Of a DNA stretch of 64,000 nt, positions 1 through 9,875 are shown piece by piece. How positions within the stretch are numbered: the first letter of the stretch is position 1; every line of letters begins with the position of its first letter. The notes below the pieces were generated by a model that ran no database searches, was not told the DNA's origin, and was given only the letters and a program-made list of their open reading frames with translations. The position numbers and the translations under genes are program-made. This DNA is from Parabacteroides chongii (GTDB lineage Bacteria; Bacteroidota; Bacteroidia; Bacteroidales; Tannerellaceae), in NCBI RefSeq assembly GCF_029581355.1, contig NZ_CP120849.1:2388501-2452500 (forward strand), read 5' to 3'.

Positions 1-1
1 T

Positions 2-2131
2 GTGGACCGTTTCTTCGCAATACCTATGTTCAGTAATGCTTTCAAGCATCATGCAGGGATCAGTATCGACGGATTGTACAATGAAACATTCGATTTCTTG
101 CGGGACGAATGGGAAAAAATGGATACGGCGGCTGTGACTCCTGCTTTCCTTTCCCCGAAACCGAAGATGTATGCTTCTTACCGTTATCCGCAGGCAGTGA
201 ACGATTCGACGATCGTTGCCGTTAAGTCGGGGATACAGGATATCAATTCGCTGGTATCGGTGACGAATGGAAAAGAGAAACGGTTGTGTTACCTTGGTAC
301 GATCAACAGCCGCTTGAACCTGGCTGGCAAACGGTTGTACTGGACCGAGATCGTGCCCGGCCTTCGTTGGACGCATGAGAATTATTCCGTTATCAAACAA
401 TATGACCTGGAGACCGGACGGGTGATAACGCTTACTCCCCGTCAGCGTTATCTGACTCCTGCTATCGATAAGGATAGTCGTACGGCTGCCGTCTCCCGTT
501 TTACGGTAAGTGGCGAGAACCAGTTGGTGCTGGTCGACCTGGAGACAGGGAAGGAACAACGTTATTTCACCGTTCCCGATAATGCCTTTCTGAAAGAACT
601 GACTTATGGCGATGACGGAAGGATAACTGCTGTGGCTGTTACTGATACCGGAATAAGCCTGCTGCAACTGGATACACAAACCGGTGCATGGAGTGAACTG
701 TTGGCTACTACATCTGTCAACATTACAGCTCCGTTTTGGAATAACGGCAAACTCTATTTTGAGTCGGGAGCAAACGGAACCAACAATATTTATTCGTTGA
801 ATCTGCCGGATACAACCGTCTATCGTCTGACTTCTGCTCGCTTCGGGGCGTTCGACCCGACTTTCTCTCCCGGAAAGGATCGGTTGCTGTATTCGGATTA
901 CCAGGCAGAAGGATACCGTATCGGTTCATTGCCGGTCGATAGCCTGAAAGCGAAAAAGGCGGATTTGGGAGATCCTTTTCATTCTCCGCTGGTTACCTCT
1001 CTGACGGAACAGGAGCAGTTCAATCTCGATTCGGCAGAGCTGGCTCCTGTCGAGTTTGCTCCGCGTCCTTACCGGAAAGGGTTGCATACGTTTAAACTGC
1101 ATAGCTGGGCACCTTTCTATTATGATGTGGCGGAAGCAATGAATACCGGTGCGGACGATTTGAGTACGATCGTGAAACCTGGTGTTATGGTCTTGTCACA
1201 GAATACGTTGAATACGGCTATTATGCAGGCGGGTTGGTATTACCGTAAGGGAGAGCATCACGGAAAGTTGTCGTTTACGTATAAGGGCTGGTTTCCGGTT
1301 ATCGACATAGCTGCCGACTATGGTGGAAAAGCGTTTGATGTTAGCTGGGTGACGGATGAGAAAGGCAAAGTATTTGCACAGGGTAAAACAGTAAGGCGGA
1401 CTTTATTGGAGGCTGAGGCACGTGTTTATCTTCCTTTCAATCTGACACGTAATCATTATATCCGGGGGATTCAGCCGGCTGTGGCTTACTTTTTTACCAC
1501 TGATAAGTATCAGCAATATGAAAGCCGTACATACAGTAATTTCCAATATATCCTGCCGGAGGTGTTGTTCTACAGTTACCGGAAGAAAGCGTTGCGCGAT
1601 ATTCTTCCCCGTTGGGGATATCAGTTGCGTCTGCAATATCTGCAATCGCCTTTCAACAAGGAAAATTACGGTAGTCTGTATGCCGCCCGGCTTACGACCT
1701 ACTGGCCTGGTATTCTGCGTAATCACGGATTGATGTTGCGTGCCGGATATCAGTATCAGAGTGTGGATGATAAAGTATTGTATTTGCCGAAACACCTGAT
1801 CGATAAACCTCGCGGATATAATTTCATGTATCAGACCCGTCAGCAGATTGCATTGAAAGCGGATTATGCTTTCTCTATCTTTTCTCCCGACCTCAGTCTC
1901 GGACAACTGGCGTATATCCGCCGTCTGCGTGCCAACCTGTTTTACGACCTCAATCGTAACCAGGCTGCCAAGGGTCGCGACTGGACGACACAGAGTTCTT
2001 TCGGTACCGACCTGATATTCGACTGGAATGTATTCCGCATGAGCTTCCCTCTGACTACCGGTGTACGCTTGATACAGCCGATCGATTACGGCAAGTTCCA
2101 GGCGGAGGCGCTGTTTTCTATTACGTTTTAG
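2..2131 (+). CDS. Beta-propeller / outer membrane beta-barrel protein, 5'-truncated by window
   Basis: The reading frame is open from the window edge, so the true start lies upstream and only the last 709 residues are seen. The first half has TolB/WD40-like propeller repeats: repeated blocks pairing a 'YDLETGR' or 'VDLETGK' strand with 'FDPTFSPG'-type turns, roughly residues 130-320. The second half, about residue 430 to the end, alternates aromatic and polar residues like an outer membrane barrel and ends in '...LFSITF', a typical C-terminal aromatic. It probably sits in the outer membrane with a surface or periplasmic propeller. Substrate and function are unknown, and a peptidase-like N-terminal domain could lie outside the window. 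It converges on the permease gene that follows. Confidence 0.7.
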   Translation: MDRFFAIPMFSNAFKHHAGISIDGLYNETFDFLRDEWEKMDTAAVTPAFLSPKPKMYASYRYPQAVNDSTIVAVKSGIQDINSLVSVTNGKEKRLCYLGTINSRLNLAGKRLYWTEIVPGLRWTHENYSVIKQYDLETGRVITLTPRQRYLTPAIDKDSRTAAVSRFTVSGENQLVLVDLETGKEQRYFTVPDNAFLKELTYGDDGRITAVAVTDTGISLLQLDTQTGAWSELLATTSVNITAPFWNNGKLYFESGANGTNNIYSLNLPDTTVYRLTSARFGAFDPTFSPGKDRLLYSDYQAEGYRIGSLPVDSLKAKKADLGDPFHSPLVTSLTEQEQFNLDSAELAPVEFAPRPYRKGLHTFKLHSWAPFYYDVAEAMNTGADDLSTIVKPGVMVLSQNTLNTAIMQAGWYYRKGEHHGKLSFTYKGWFPVIDIAADYGGKAFDVSWVTDEKGKVFAQGKTVRRTLLEAEARVYLPFNLTRNHYIRGIQPAVAYFFTTDKYQQYESRTYSNFQYILPEVLFYSYRKKALRDILPRWGYQLRLQYLQSPFNKENYGSLYAARLTTYWPGILRNHGLMLRAGYQYQSVDDKVLYLPKHLIDKPRGYNFMYQTRQQIALKADYAFSIFSPDLSLGQLAYIRRLRANLFYDLNRNQAAKGRDWTTQSSFGTDLIFDWNVFRMSFPLTTGVRLIQPIDYGKFQAEALFSITF

Positions 2132-2172
2132 GCGAAGAATAGCACTACAGTGTTGATAGGGCTGTTTTTAAG

Positions 2173-4542
2173 TCATTCTGTTTTGATAGATATCGCCGGA
2201 TTTGTCCGTGCTGCTTTCCGTATCTGCCAGATCAGCGTGAGCAAAGATATGCAGGCGGTGATAAGAAAGGCTACAGCGAAAATCCACCAGGATAACGGTG
2301 CTTTATTGGCAAAGTTCTCCATATATTTCGTGATAGCCAGCCAGGAAAGAGGTGTAGCGATGATGAAAGACAATCCCAGTAATCTGTAATATTTTCGTAA
2401 TAACAGATTTATGATCGTTTCTACCGTCGCCCCGTTTACTTTGCGGATCGCTATCTCCTTATATCGCTGCTGAATATCAAAAAGAGAAAGGCTGAATAAT
2501 CCCATAGAAGATATGAGGATGGAGATTAACGTAAAGACCGAATAAATCCGGGCAACCAGCCGGTCCTTTTCATACATGGCACTGATCTCGTCTTCAACAA
2601 AAGTATATTCGAACTCTCCCCCGATCGTCTTATCATGAAGTTCTTTCAGGAACTGAATTGCCTCCTGCCTGCGTCCGGGTACAATAGATGCCATGAGTTT
2701 CCCCGGATAGAACAATTCATTTTGTACATCTTTGAAAGTCATAACGATCGGTTGATTATGCTGGGAGAGATGCACTACCTGAAATTCCGGAGTGAAACCC
2801 TTTATCAGCAATGAATTGACACCATCATACCCCTCTGTTTCCAGTTCCGTGGGTGCTTGTCCCTGCTGACTGAATAGTTTCCTGGCAGTTTCATTCATCA
2901 GCACCTCTTTTTCACTTTGTGGATACTGGTCTGCTGAAACCGGTATCTCATATACATCAAAGAAACTTTTGTAGAGCTTCACTTGAAGCACTTCGTGCCA
3001 TTCGCCTCCGGGAGCGCGCATCTTTACCCTGCTGAACGGATCGTCTGCCAACTCATACGGGCTTTCGCCATAAGAGAATGATTGGAAGAGGGGAGATGCC
3101 TGGATGGCATCCCGTATGGCGGAAGACACGGCTTCCGAACGTTTTTTGTCCTCTTCTCCATAGCTCATTTGGGAAGTAGGACGTATGAACCAAGCCTTTA
3201 TAATATCTTGTGTGCGGTATCCCAAGTCGGCATTCAGCATGAAGTCGAGTTGCTTCATAAAGAACAAGGAAGAGATAATCAGACAACAAGTTATCACGTA
3301 TTGAGCAACCAGGAAGAGCGAACGACTGCCTATCTTGTTTTTTCCGGGTGTGATTCCTTGCAGTGAACGGATGGTTTGCCGGTAGCTATAGTTGAAAAAC
3401 GGGTATAGCGTAATGAGTAATGGCAGTCCGATCAGCAGCCCAAGTGTTAATAATAGATTGAAAGTTGCACCGACTGTGGCGATAATATCCAACTGGTTTA
3501 CCTGTATCGGCTGCGTGATTTCGATGAACACCCATCCGATGAAGAGCGCAATGGCGGTCAGTACCCAATTCTCTGCATATAGTTGGATGAAGAGTTGCAT
3601 GGGGCGTGCCCCGAACACTTTCTTCATACCCAGTTCCCGCCCACGTTTGATGATGACGACTGAGCTGATATGGATGAAGTTGAACACACCGATGACTAAT
3701 AGGAGTATGGCCACGAAGGTGAGTATCTTCACACTGTCGGCATTCCCTTGCCGGAATGTATCCTGCCCTTTATCGATGGCTTTATCCATATAGAGCTTGT
3801 CGAGAGGCATGACCTGGAAGAAGAAAGATTTGCTACCAGCCTTATGAAAGTTTCCCTTTAGCTTCTCGTTGATCTGCTTGCTGTCGACACCGGGATGCGC
3901 AAGAGCGATGCTGAAGTAGTTGACCGGCGGCCAACGCCATTGCAGTGCTTTGGATATAAGCACGTCGAAGTGGAGTGAGCTTTGTGTTTCCGTTTCTCCG
4001 ATAATGCCTTTGATGGTTAGTATATTTCCGTTGTAGTCAAAGCTTTTGCCCACCGGATTCTCTTTGCCGAACAGTCTTCGGGCGAACTGCTGGGTGACGA
4101 CGGCTTCCTGAGGAGTACTTAACAATTGTTCGCGATTACCAGCTATCAGCGGGTAATCGAGTATTCGAAGGAAGAACGTATCCGTAGCGAGAATATGTGC
4201 CTTGAATAGTTTCTCATCTACCTTAATTTCCGTATTACTGATGGAGACAAAGGAGGTTCTTTGTTCTATCTCCGGAATATCCAGCGGGTTGACGTAATTT
4301 TTCTTTAGAAGTGCGTTATCTGTCGTAAAAAGAACAGCTTTCTGTTTCTGGTCTCCCCAGTGGCGTACACTCAGAAACATCCGTTCATGATTCTTATTGA
4401 AATGATCGGTCGTCGCTTCACTATAAACATACCGGCTGATAATGATCACGCAGGCGAGGCTTAATGCCAGACCGAGAACATTGATGACGGTGTACAGGCG
4501 GAAACGCATCAGGGAGCGTATAGCAAGTAATATTATTTTCAT
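2173..4542 (-). CDS. FtsX/MacB-type ABC transporter permease (distal of two)
   Basis: 789 residues. It has an N-terminal membrane helix (about 17-37), a MacB-like periplasmic domain, three membrane helices around residues 280-390, then a repeat of the same layout (helix near 415, second periplasmic domain, three helices at the C terminus), ending 'RKAARTNPAISIKTE'. This double MacB_PCD-FtsX arrangement is the common long permease of Bacteroidetes. Proteins of this class couple ATP hydrolysis in the cytoplasm to periplasmic movements that extrude substrates or remodel the envelope. It is the last gene of a leftward operon TolC-HlyD-permease-permease, 23 bp after its paralogue. No ATPase gene is present in the operon. 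Confidence 0.88.
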   Translation of the reverse strand: MKIILLAIRSLMRFRLYTVINVLGLALSLACVIIISRYVYSEATTDHFNKNHERMFLSVRHWGDQKQKAVLFTTDNALLKKNYVNPLDIPEIEQRTSFVSISNTEIKVDEKLFKAHILATDTFFLRILDYPLIAGNREQLLSTPQEAVVTQQFARRLFGKENPVGKSFDYNGNILTIKGIIGETETQSSLHFDVLISKALQWRWPPVNYFSIALAHPGVDSKQINEKLKGNFHKAGSKSFFFQVMPLDKLYMDKAIDKGQDTFRQGNADSVKILTFVAILLLVIGVFNFIHISSVVIIKRGRELGMKKVFGARPMQLFIQLYAENWVLTAIALFIGWVFIEITQPIQVNQLDIIATVGATFNLLLTLGLLIGLPLLITLYPFFNYSYRQTIRSLQGITPGKNKIGSRSLFLVAQYVITCCLIISSLFFMKQLDFMLNADLGYRTQDIIKAWFIRPTSQMSYGEEDKKRSEAVSSAIRDAIQASPLFQSFSYGESPYELADDPFSRVKMRAPGGEWHEVLQVKLYKSFFDVYEIPVSADQYPQSEKEVLMNETARKLFSQQGQAPTELETEGYDGVNSLLIKGFTPEFQVVHLSQHNQPIVMTFKDVQNELFYPGKLMASIVPGRRQEAIQFLKELHDKTIGGEFEYTFVEDEISAMYEKDRLVARIYSVFTLISILISSMGLFSLSLFDIQQRYKEIAIRKVNGATVETIINLLLRKYYRLLGLSFIIATPLSWLAITKYMENFANKAPLSWWIFAVAFLITACISLLTLIWQIRKAARTNPAISIKTE

Positions 4543-4565
4543 ATTATTGAAATTGTAAAGTTAGT

Positions 4566-6962
4566 TTATTCCGCTTTCATGGCTACTGCCGGATTGGTCC
4601 GTGCCGCCTTCCGTATCTGCCAGATAAGGGTAACCAACGAGATGCCGGCCGTTATCAGCAGGGCGACGGCAAAGAGCCACCAGGAAATCGGTGCCTTATG
4701 GACGAAGTCTTCCAAATACCGGTGGATAGCCAGCCAAGAGATGGGCGAAGCAATCACGAAGGCAATGCCCAGCAGCAGGTAATACTTGTGCAGGAGCATC
4801 CGCATAATCACCCCGGTGGTTGCCCCGTTCACCTTGCGGATGGCTATTTCGCGATACCGTTGCTGCACGTCGAACAGCGACAAGCTGAACAATCCCAACG
4901 AAGAGATCAAGATGGCTATCAACGTAAAGACGGAATAGACCACCGTCAGTTGCCGGTCTTTCTGATATAGGGCCTTGTGCTCGTCTTCGATGAACGAATA
5001 CTCAAAACTACCTCCGAACAATTCTTTATGCAGCTCTTCCAGAAAATGCAGAACCTCCTGCTTGCGTCCGGCTACCGGTATTACCAGAAGCGACTCTTCG
5101 GGATCACTTCTGTGAGGAATAATGATGGGCGGGTTAGTGAATTTACCCCAATGGCCCGGTGTGAAGTCTTTGACAACCCCCAAGATACGATATGGAGGAT
5201 TGCTGTCCATATCTGTGCCGCTTGAAAACCAGAGCCGTCTTTCCGGTTGTACATCGGTCGATTGGATGTCGGTGATGCCTAATAGCTTTTTCCCCGATTC
5301 GGTGAGGTATAAATCGTAGCCTAAATCCGGTTCTTCTTTCGGATCGATTGCTTTTCCTTCTATTACCTTTATATCGAATAGGTTTAGCCAGGAGGGTGCA
5401 ATAAACGTGAGGGTAAACTCTTTGAACTCTCCATCAGGTACTTTGAATTTGAATCCGCCGCTCATTTTGTCTTTGATCGGACTGGGGCCATACGTCCACT
5501 TTTCAATCAACGGGGAAGCGTCCAAGCGTTGTTGGATGACCTCTCTTTGCTGTTTCTTACGTTCACGCTCTTTCTCCCAATCTTCTCTGAAGTCATTGGT
5601 CCGTCTGGCTTGAAAGAAACGGGTGGCAATGACATCTTTGATACGGAATCCCGGGTCGGCATCCAGCATGAACTTCAATTGCTTGATAAAGAAAAGCGAG
5701 CAGACAATCAATGTGATGGTGATGATGTATTGGGCCACCAAGAACAGCTTGCGCGATGCCACCGAGCCTCCGTTGCGGCTGACCGAACGAAGGGAAACGA
5801 TTGGTGCTTCGCGGCGATACCGTATGAAAGGCATCAAGGTGGTAAACAAAGGAAGTAGGAACAGAATCCCGCCATTGAGCAATAAGTCGAAGGTACTATT
5901 CGTAACGAATGTCAACCCCAATTGATTCTGTACAAGTGGACTGGCCACTTCGATGAATACCCAACTCAGCAGGATGGCAAAAGCCATCATCAGAATATTT
6001 TCCAAATACAATTGGATGAACATCATCGAACTACCGGCACCAAACACTTTCTTCATCCCCCATTCGCGCCCCCTCTTTAGGATAACCACGGAATAGATGT
6101 TGATGAAGTTGAAGATACCCACCAGAAGTATCATCAACGCCACGATCGACAAGACATAGATATGTGTCGGGTTGCCCAACCGGAAGAAGTAGTTGGTGTA
6201 GTTGTTCTTGTTCAGATACACTTCTGACAGGGGATACAGTTGGTAACGGACACTGTGTTTCCAATGTTCCATTAACATGAATTGGTTGTATTGCCGGTTG
6301 ATTTGCCGGTAATCGGCTTGCGGGTGGAGACGAACCAGATGGTTGCTCATGCGCTGCCAATCAGACAATTGTTCGGAAATCACCAAGTCGAACTCGATAC
6401 TGCTGGCTGTGGCGGGTGCGCCAACCATGCCGGAGATGGTCACGGTCTTTCCTATGGACAGGCGCAATTGCTTGCCTATAGGACTCTCTTTACCGAATAT
6501 CTTTCGGGCAAGTTTTTCTGTGATGACTGCCTCGTCAGGCTTGACCAGCGTGTTGGTACCGGCCAGTAACGGGTAGCGGGCAATGTGGAAGAAGTTGCTG
6601 TCGGTAATTAGGGTCTTTCCCAAATATTCGTTCTCGTTGGACCAATAGCTGATCTCCTCTTCCTTTCGCATTTTACTGGCACATTCCACGCCCGGATGTT
6701 TAAGCAAGCTGTTGAAGCCCTTTTCCTTATTGGGATTGGAGACACCGGAATACATCAGTTCGCCCGGATGCTTGTCGTCCTCGTAGATGGTGGTAAACAC
6801 CCGATCCAGATCGGGGTAAAAGTGGTCGGTCTGCCATTCGCTATACACATAACGGCTAATGATGATAAAGCAAGCCAGGCTTAAAGCCAAACCGATGATA
6901 TTTACAAACGTGTACGTCCGGAAACGCAATAAAGGGCGTATAGCCAGTATAAGTAGTTTCAT
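4566..6962 (-). CDS. FtsX/MacB-type ABC transporter permease (proximal of two)
   Basis: 798 residues, a paralogue of the next gene downstream with the same plan: N-terminal helix (about 17-38), periplasmic MacB-like domain, FtsX helices, then a second copy of both. Conserved stretches such as 'GMKKVFGA' before the first FtsX segment and 'EIAIRKVNGA' before the last are shared by the pair. It lies 11 bp downstream of the HlyD-like gene, so all four genes are probably one transcript. The two permeases could form a heterodimer with an ATPase encoded elsewhere. The substrate cannot be told from sequence. Confidence 0.88.
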   Translation of the reverse strand: MKLLILAIRPLLRFRTYTFVNIIGLALSLACFIIISRYVYSEWQTDHFYPDLDRVFTTIYEDDKHPGELMYSGVSNPNKEKGFNSLLKHPGVECASKMRKEEEISYWSNENEYLGKTLITDSNFFHIARYPLLAGTNTLVKPDEAVITEKLARKIFGKESPIGKQLRLSIGKTVTISGMVGAPATASSIEFDLVISEQLSDWQRMSNHLVRLHPQADYRQINRQYNQFMLMEHWKHSVRYQLYPLSEVYLNKNNYTNYFFRLGNPTHIYVLSIVALMILLVGIFNFINIYSVVILKRGREWGMKKVFGAGSSMMFIQLYLENILMMAFAILLSWVFIEVASPLVQNQLGLTFVTNSTFDLLLNGGILFLLPLFTTLMPFIRYRREAPIVSLRSVSRNGGSVASRKLFLVAQYIITITLIVCSLFFIKQLKFMLDADPGFRIKDVIATRFFQARRTNDFREDWEKERERKKQQREVIQQRLDASPLIEKWTYGPSPIKDKMSGGFKFKVPDGEFKEFTLTFIAPSWLNLFDIKVIEGKAIDPKEEPDLGYDLYLTESGKKLLGITDIQSTDVQPERRLWFSSGTDMDSNPPYRILGVVKDFTPGHWGKFTNPPIIIPHRSDPEESLLVIPVAGRKQEVLHFLEELHKELFGGSFEYSFIEDEHKALYQKDRQLTVVYSVFTLIAILISSLGLFSLSLFDVQQRYREIAIRKVNGATTGVIMRMLLHKYYLLLGIAFVIASPISWLAIHRYLEDFVHKAPISWWLFAVALLITAGISLVTLIWQIRKAARTNPAVAMKAE

Positions 6963-6973
6963 GGTATAATGTC

Positions 6974-8224
6974 TTATTTCAAAATCAACTCTTCTGCGTC
7001 GCCAAAAGTACTATATCCGGTGACAATAACCTTGTCTCCCGCCTGTAATCCGCCGGTGATCTCATACTGCTGCGGATTCTGACGACCGATGCTGATATTT
7101 ACTTTGCGGGCTTTTGTACCGGCTTCATTCAGCTTATAGATCCACTGGCCGCCGGTAGTCTGGAAGAAATCGCCCCGGGGGATAACCAAGGCCTCTTCCG
7201 GCTGTCCCAGTTCGACTTGTACGCGAAAACTCTTACCGATACGGACATTATCGGGAGATTCGCCGGTGAAGACGAGGTCGACATCGAAATTACGGTCTTT
7301 TACTTCCGGTACAACTTTGGTGATACGCAGCGGATACTTCTTTCCCTGCCATGTAATCGTTGCAGGGAGACCCGTCGTGATGCGGTCGATATAATATTCA
7401 CTGAGTGAAGTATGAATCTTGAACTGGTCGAGTACCTTGATCTCGGCAATAGCTTCGGTGCTTTGTACCTGCTGTCCCGGAGTTACTTTAACGAAACTGA
7501 GCTGTCCTGCCAGCGGGGCACGGACGATCAGGTTCTCCATACGTTCCTGGGCACGGTCGAACTTCTTTCGTTCCCGTTCCAGGTCGTTCTTCATCAGTTC
7601 ACGGCGGAGGATCGTAGCGGCACTGTCGTGGCGGAGACCTTCCAGTTGCAGGGCCGTACTTTGTGTTTTATATTCATATTCATCGCGCTGGACTTCCAGT
7701 TGTGCCTTGCTTTTCACACCCATACGGAACTCCTCTTCATCGAGGGCAAAGCTCTTTTTCAAGCGGTTCAGCTCGTAGGTCGTTTGCAGTGTCTGTTTCT
7801 GCAGATCCAGGCTTTTCTGTTCCATCTCTATCTCTTTTTCCTGGTAAGAGATCAATTGTTTTTCCCATTCGTCGCGCTGGTCGTCGATGGTACGTATCAG
7901 GTCCGGGTTGTTCAGGACCAGGATGGTGTCGCCCTTATCCATCATCGTTCCTTCTTCAGCAACGATACGCTCGACACTACCGGCTTCCCGGGCATTTATC
8001 TTGATGGTCAGAATGGGCTGGACGACACCCTCCACATCAACATATTCGAGGAATTTATCCGCCAGTGCTTCACCGATGATGAGGTTGTCGGCTTCCGTGC
8101 GTAGTTTCCTTCCTCCCGAGGCAACGATAGAAACGTACACTAAAAGGATAATAAAGGCTGCACCTCCGGCAATATGCCAGCGATAACGGTAATATACGGG
8201 TTTCTTTTCAATAGGTTTATCCAT
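6974..8224 (-). CDS. HlyD/RND-type periplasmic adaptor (membrane fusion protein)
   Basis: 416 residues. An N-terminal membrane anchor (about 17-36) follows a short basic cytoplasmic tail. Next come half of a lipoyl-like domain, a long charged alpha-helical hairpin predicted as coiled coil (about 120-235), the second lipoyl half ('LIVRAPLAGQLSFVKV'), a beta-barrel domain, and a C-terminal 'VIPRGDFFQTTGGQWIYKL' membrane-proximal segment. Such adaptors bridge inner membrane permeases and a TolC-type channel. The start lies 4 bp after the TolC-like gene, indicating tight co-expression. Together with the permeases it should form a tripartite export or envelope system. Confidence 0.9.
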   Translation of the reverse strand: MDKPIEKKPVYYRYRWHIAGGAAFIILLVYVSIVASGGRKLRTEADNLIIGEALADKFLEYVDVEGVVQPILTIKINAREAGSVERIVAEEGTMMDKGDTILVLNNPDLIRTIDDQRDEWEKQLISYQEKEIEMEQKSLDLQKQTLQTTYELNRLKKSFALDEEEFRMGVKSKAQLEVQRDEYEYKTQSTALQLEGLRHDSAATILRRELMKNDLERERKKFDRAQERMENLIVRAPLAGQLSFVKVTPGQQVQSTEAIAEIKVLDQFKIHTSLSEYYIDRITTGLPATITWQGKKYPLRITKVVPEVKDRNFDVDLVFTGESPDNVRIGKSFRVQVELGQPEEALVIPRGDFFQTTGGQWIYKLNEAGTKARKVNISIGRQNPQQYEITGGLQAGDKVIVTGYSTFGDAEELILK

Positions 8225-8228
8225 TATC

Positions 8229-9707
8229 TTATTTCATTAATTGTTCGTAATCGAATGTCAGTTCTCTGTTTTTCTCGAAGTCGTATCCGGTCATGCTGCG
8301 CAGGCCGTAATAGAGGCTCCAGTAATTATATAAGGCAGAGATGTACTCTCGTCGTGCCCGATCTTTCTCGCTGATAGAAGCGTTGAGGTCGAGAATACTT
8401 GATTTACCGAGGATGTATAACTTTTGTGCCACATCATTTCTGCGTTGAGCCGTCTGATCTGTCTTTTGTGCGATGGTCACTTTATCAGCTTGCAGATTAA
8501 ACTGTTTGACCATCTTGATGACGTTCAGTTCGAAATCGTTGCGTGACTGTTCTACTTCCGTGTATGTCTTGTCTCGGTTACTGAGAGCTACTTTTACCTT
8601 TCCTTTACCGACACCCCAGTCGAGGATCGGGATGCGTATACCCAGGGTGACCAGTTGCTGGTCTAGCGGATTCCGATAGGCCTCTTTCAGTTTTTCATTG
8701 GTCTGTGTCAAACCGAATTGCATATAAAGGTCGGCTTTGAAACCGCGTGAGGCTTTTGCCTGTGCCACGGCGCTTTCACTTTCCAGTCGACGTCGTTGCA
8801 GATATTCAGGTTCGGGGTTATTGGCGTAGGCCAGTTCCAATGCCTGTTTTACTTCAACGCTGAAATGAGGTATTTCTCCGTTGACATCGGCCACTAGTTC
8901 GGAGGCGTTGTTGATGCCCAGATAACTACGTAGCGATTGGATGCAGTCGTCCACTTCGATGCGGGCATTCATCACATTGGTCTGTTCGGTCAACAGGTTC
9001 AGTTCCAGTTGCAACATTTCGTTTTCTGTGATTGTACCTATATTATACCGTCCTTTGGCATATTGGAACAGGGTGTCGGCATTCGCATAGTTGTATTGTG
9101 CGATCTCCCAGTTAGTTTGTGCGGTAGCCAGTTGGAAGAACTGTTGGGTTGCTTGTGCGGCAACCAGTTCAAGTGTTTCCACCAGATTCTTTTTGGATTC
9201 GGCATAGCGGATAGGTTCGACTTTTCGATCCCACTTGAACTGATTGTATCCAAACAGGTTTTGTTCATATCCTATTACTACCGGTGTACTGTTATATGAA
9301 CTGGTTTTTTCTGAAAACAGGTCTAGCCGTTGTAAAGCGGTTTTCACGAAGAGGCTACCCCCGGTGAATGGAATATTCTGGTTGATCGTTAAACCGGCAT
9401 CTATCATTAACTGGTTGCGATGTACGAAACTTTCCCCTCCGTCGGGCAAGGTAACCGAGCTGATCGACCTGTTCAGTGAAGGATCGGAGGTGAAAGTAAG
9501 ACTCGGCAACATGTTTGCCCGGTAGGAACGCCAGTTCCAGTAAGAAGCCCGGAAAGAATGGCGGGCGGCGATGGCCTGGGGAGATTGCTCCTGAGCGATG
9601 CGTACTGTCTCTGACAAGGTCAGGTGTAGTGTATCCTGCGAGTGAGCCGGGAAAGTGGCCAGTGCGGCAAGGAGTATGGAGACTATGTAACTCTTTATCT
9701 GTTTCAT
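8229..9707 (-). CDS. TolC-family outer membrane efflux protein
   Basis: 492 residues from the ATG at 9707. The frame stays open further upstream, but this start gives a clear signal peptide (MKQIKSYIVSILLAALATFP then AHSQ) while the upstream extension is basic and not signal-like. The body is rich in long alpha-helices with TolC-like repeats ('ARHSFRASYWNWRSYRANML', 'LSEKDRARREYISALYNYW'). These proteins form trimeric outer membrane channels. It is first in the leftward operon. A sigma-54-type promoter match (9719-9734) and two enhancer-like palindromes (9790-9824) sit just upstream, which also argues for the start at 9707. Confidence 0.9.
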   Translation of the reverse strand: MKQIKSYIVSILLAALATFPAHSQDTLHLTLSETVRIAQEQSPQAIAARHSFRASYWNWRSYRANMLPSLTFTSDPSLNRSISSVTLPDGGESFVHRNQLMIDAGLTINQNIPFTGGSLFVKTALQRLDLFSEKTSSYNSTPVVIGYEQNLFGYNQFKWDRKVEPIRYAESKKNLVETLELVAAQATQQFFQLATAQTNWEIAQYNYANADTLFQYAKGRYNIGTITENEMLQLELNLLTEQTNVMNARIEVDDCIQSLRSYLGINNASELVADVNGEIPHFSVEVKQALELAYANNPEPEYLQRRRLESESAVAQAKASRGFKADLYMQFGLTQTNEKLKEAYRNPLDQQLVTLGIRIPILDWGVGKGKVKVALSNRDKTYTEVEQSRNDFELNVIKMVKQFNLQADKVTIAQKTDQTAQRRNDVAQKLYILGKSSILDLNASISEKDRARREYISALYNYWSLYYGLRSMTGYDFEKNRELTFDYEQLMK

Positions 9708-9718
9708 GCCAAATAGGA

Positions 9719-9734
9719 TACAAATAGTATGCCA
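9719..9734 (-). promoter_or_regulatory. Candidate sigma-54 promoter of the TolC-HlyD-permease operon
   Basis: Read leftward the sequence is TGGCAT-ACTAT-TTGTA, matching the -24/-12 consensus TGGCAC-N5-TTGCA in spacing and in all but two positions; the -12 GC is GT here. It lies 12-27 bp before the TolC start codon, and the divergent gene encodes a sigma-54-dependent activator. The match is seen directly; sigma-54 use is inferred. Confidence 0.6.
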
Positions 9735-9789
9735 TGTTTGTAATCTGCTGATTTGTAGAAAGTAATAGTTGGATGTTTCTTCTTTTACA

Positions 9790-9824
9790 GTGCGTGAGCG
9801 CACGAAAAACGTTCGTATTCGCAC
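9790..9824. promoter_or_regulatory. Tandem enhancer-like palindromes (candidate UAS for the NtrC-type regulator)
   Basis: Two 14-bp sites of the form GTKCG-N4-CGCAC: GTGCGTGAGCGCAC at 9790-9803, with perfect arms, and GTTCGTATTCGCAC at 9811-9824. Their centres are 21 bp apart, two helical turns, as expected for cooperatively bound enhancer sites. They lie about 56-90 bp upstream of the candidate -24 element of the export operon and 50-85 bp upstream of the divergent regulator gene. Confidence 0.6.
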
Positions 9825-9875
9825 ACACATGCAACTACTTTTATACGTATCTTTACAACCAAATCAGATACAGGA

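Noticed and set aside
7412..8104. A 230-codon frame opposite the HlyD-like gene
   Set aside because: Antisense shadow of a coiled-coil coding region; Phe/Leu-rich without membrane-protein layout.
9708..9830. An N-terminal extension of the TolC-like protein to 9830
   Set aside because: It would put 41 basic residues before a clear signal peptide and run through the sigma-54 promoter match and enhancer palindromes.
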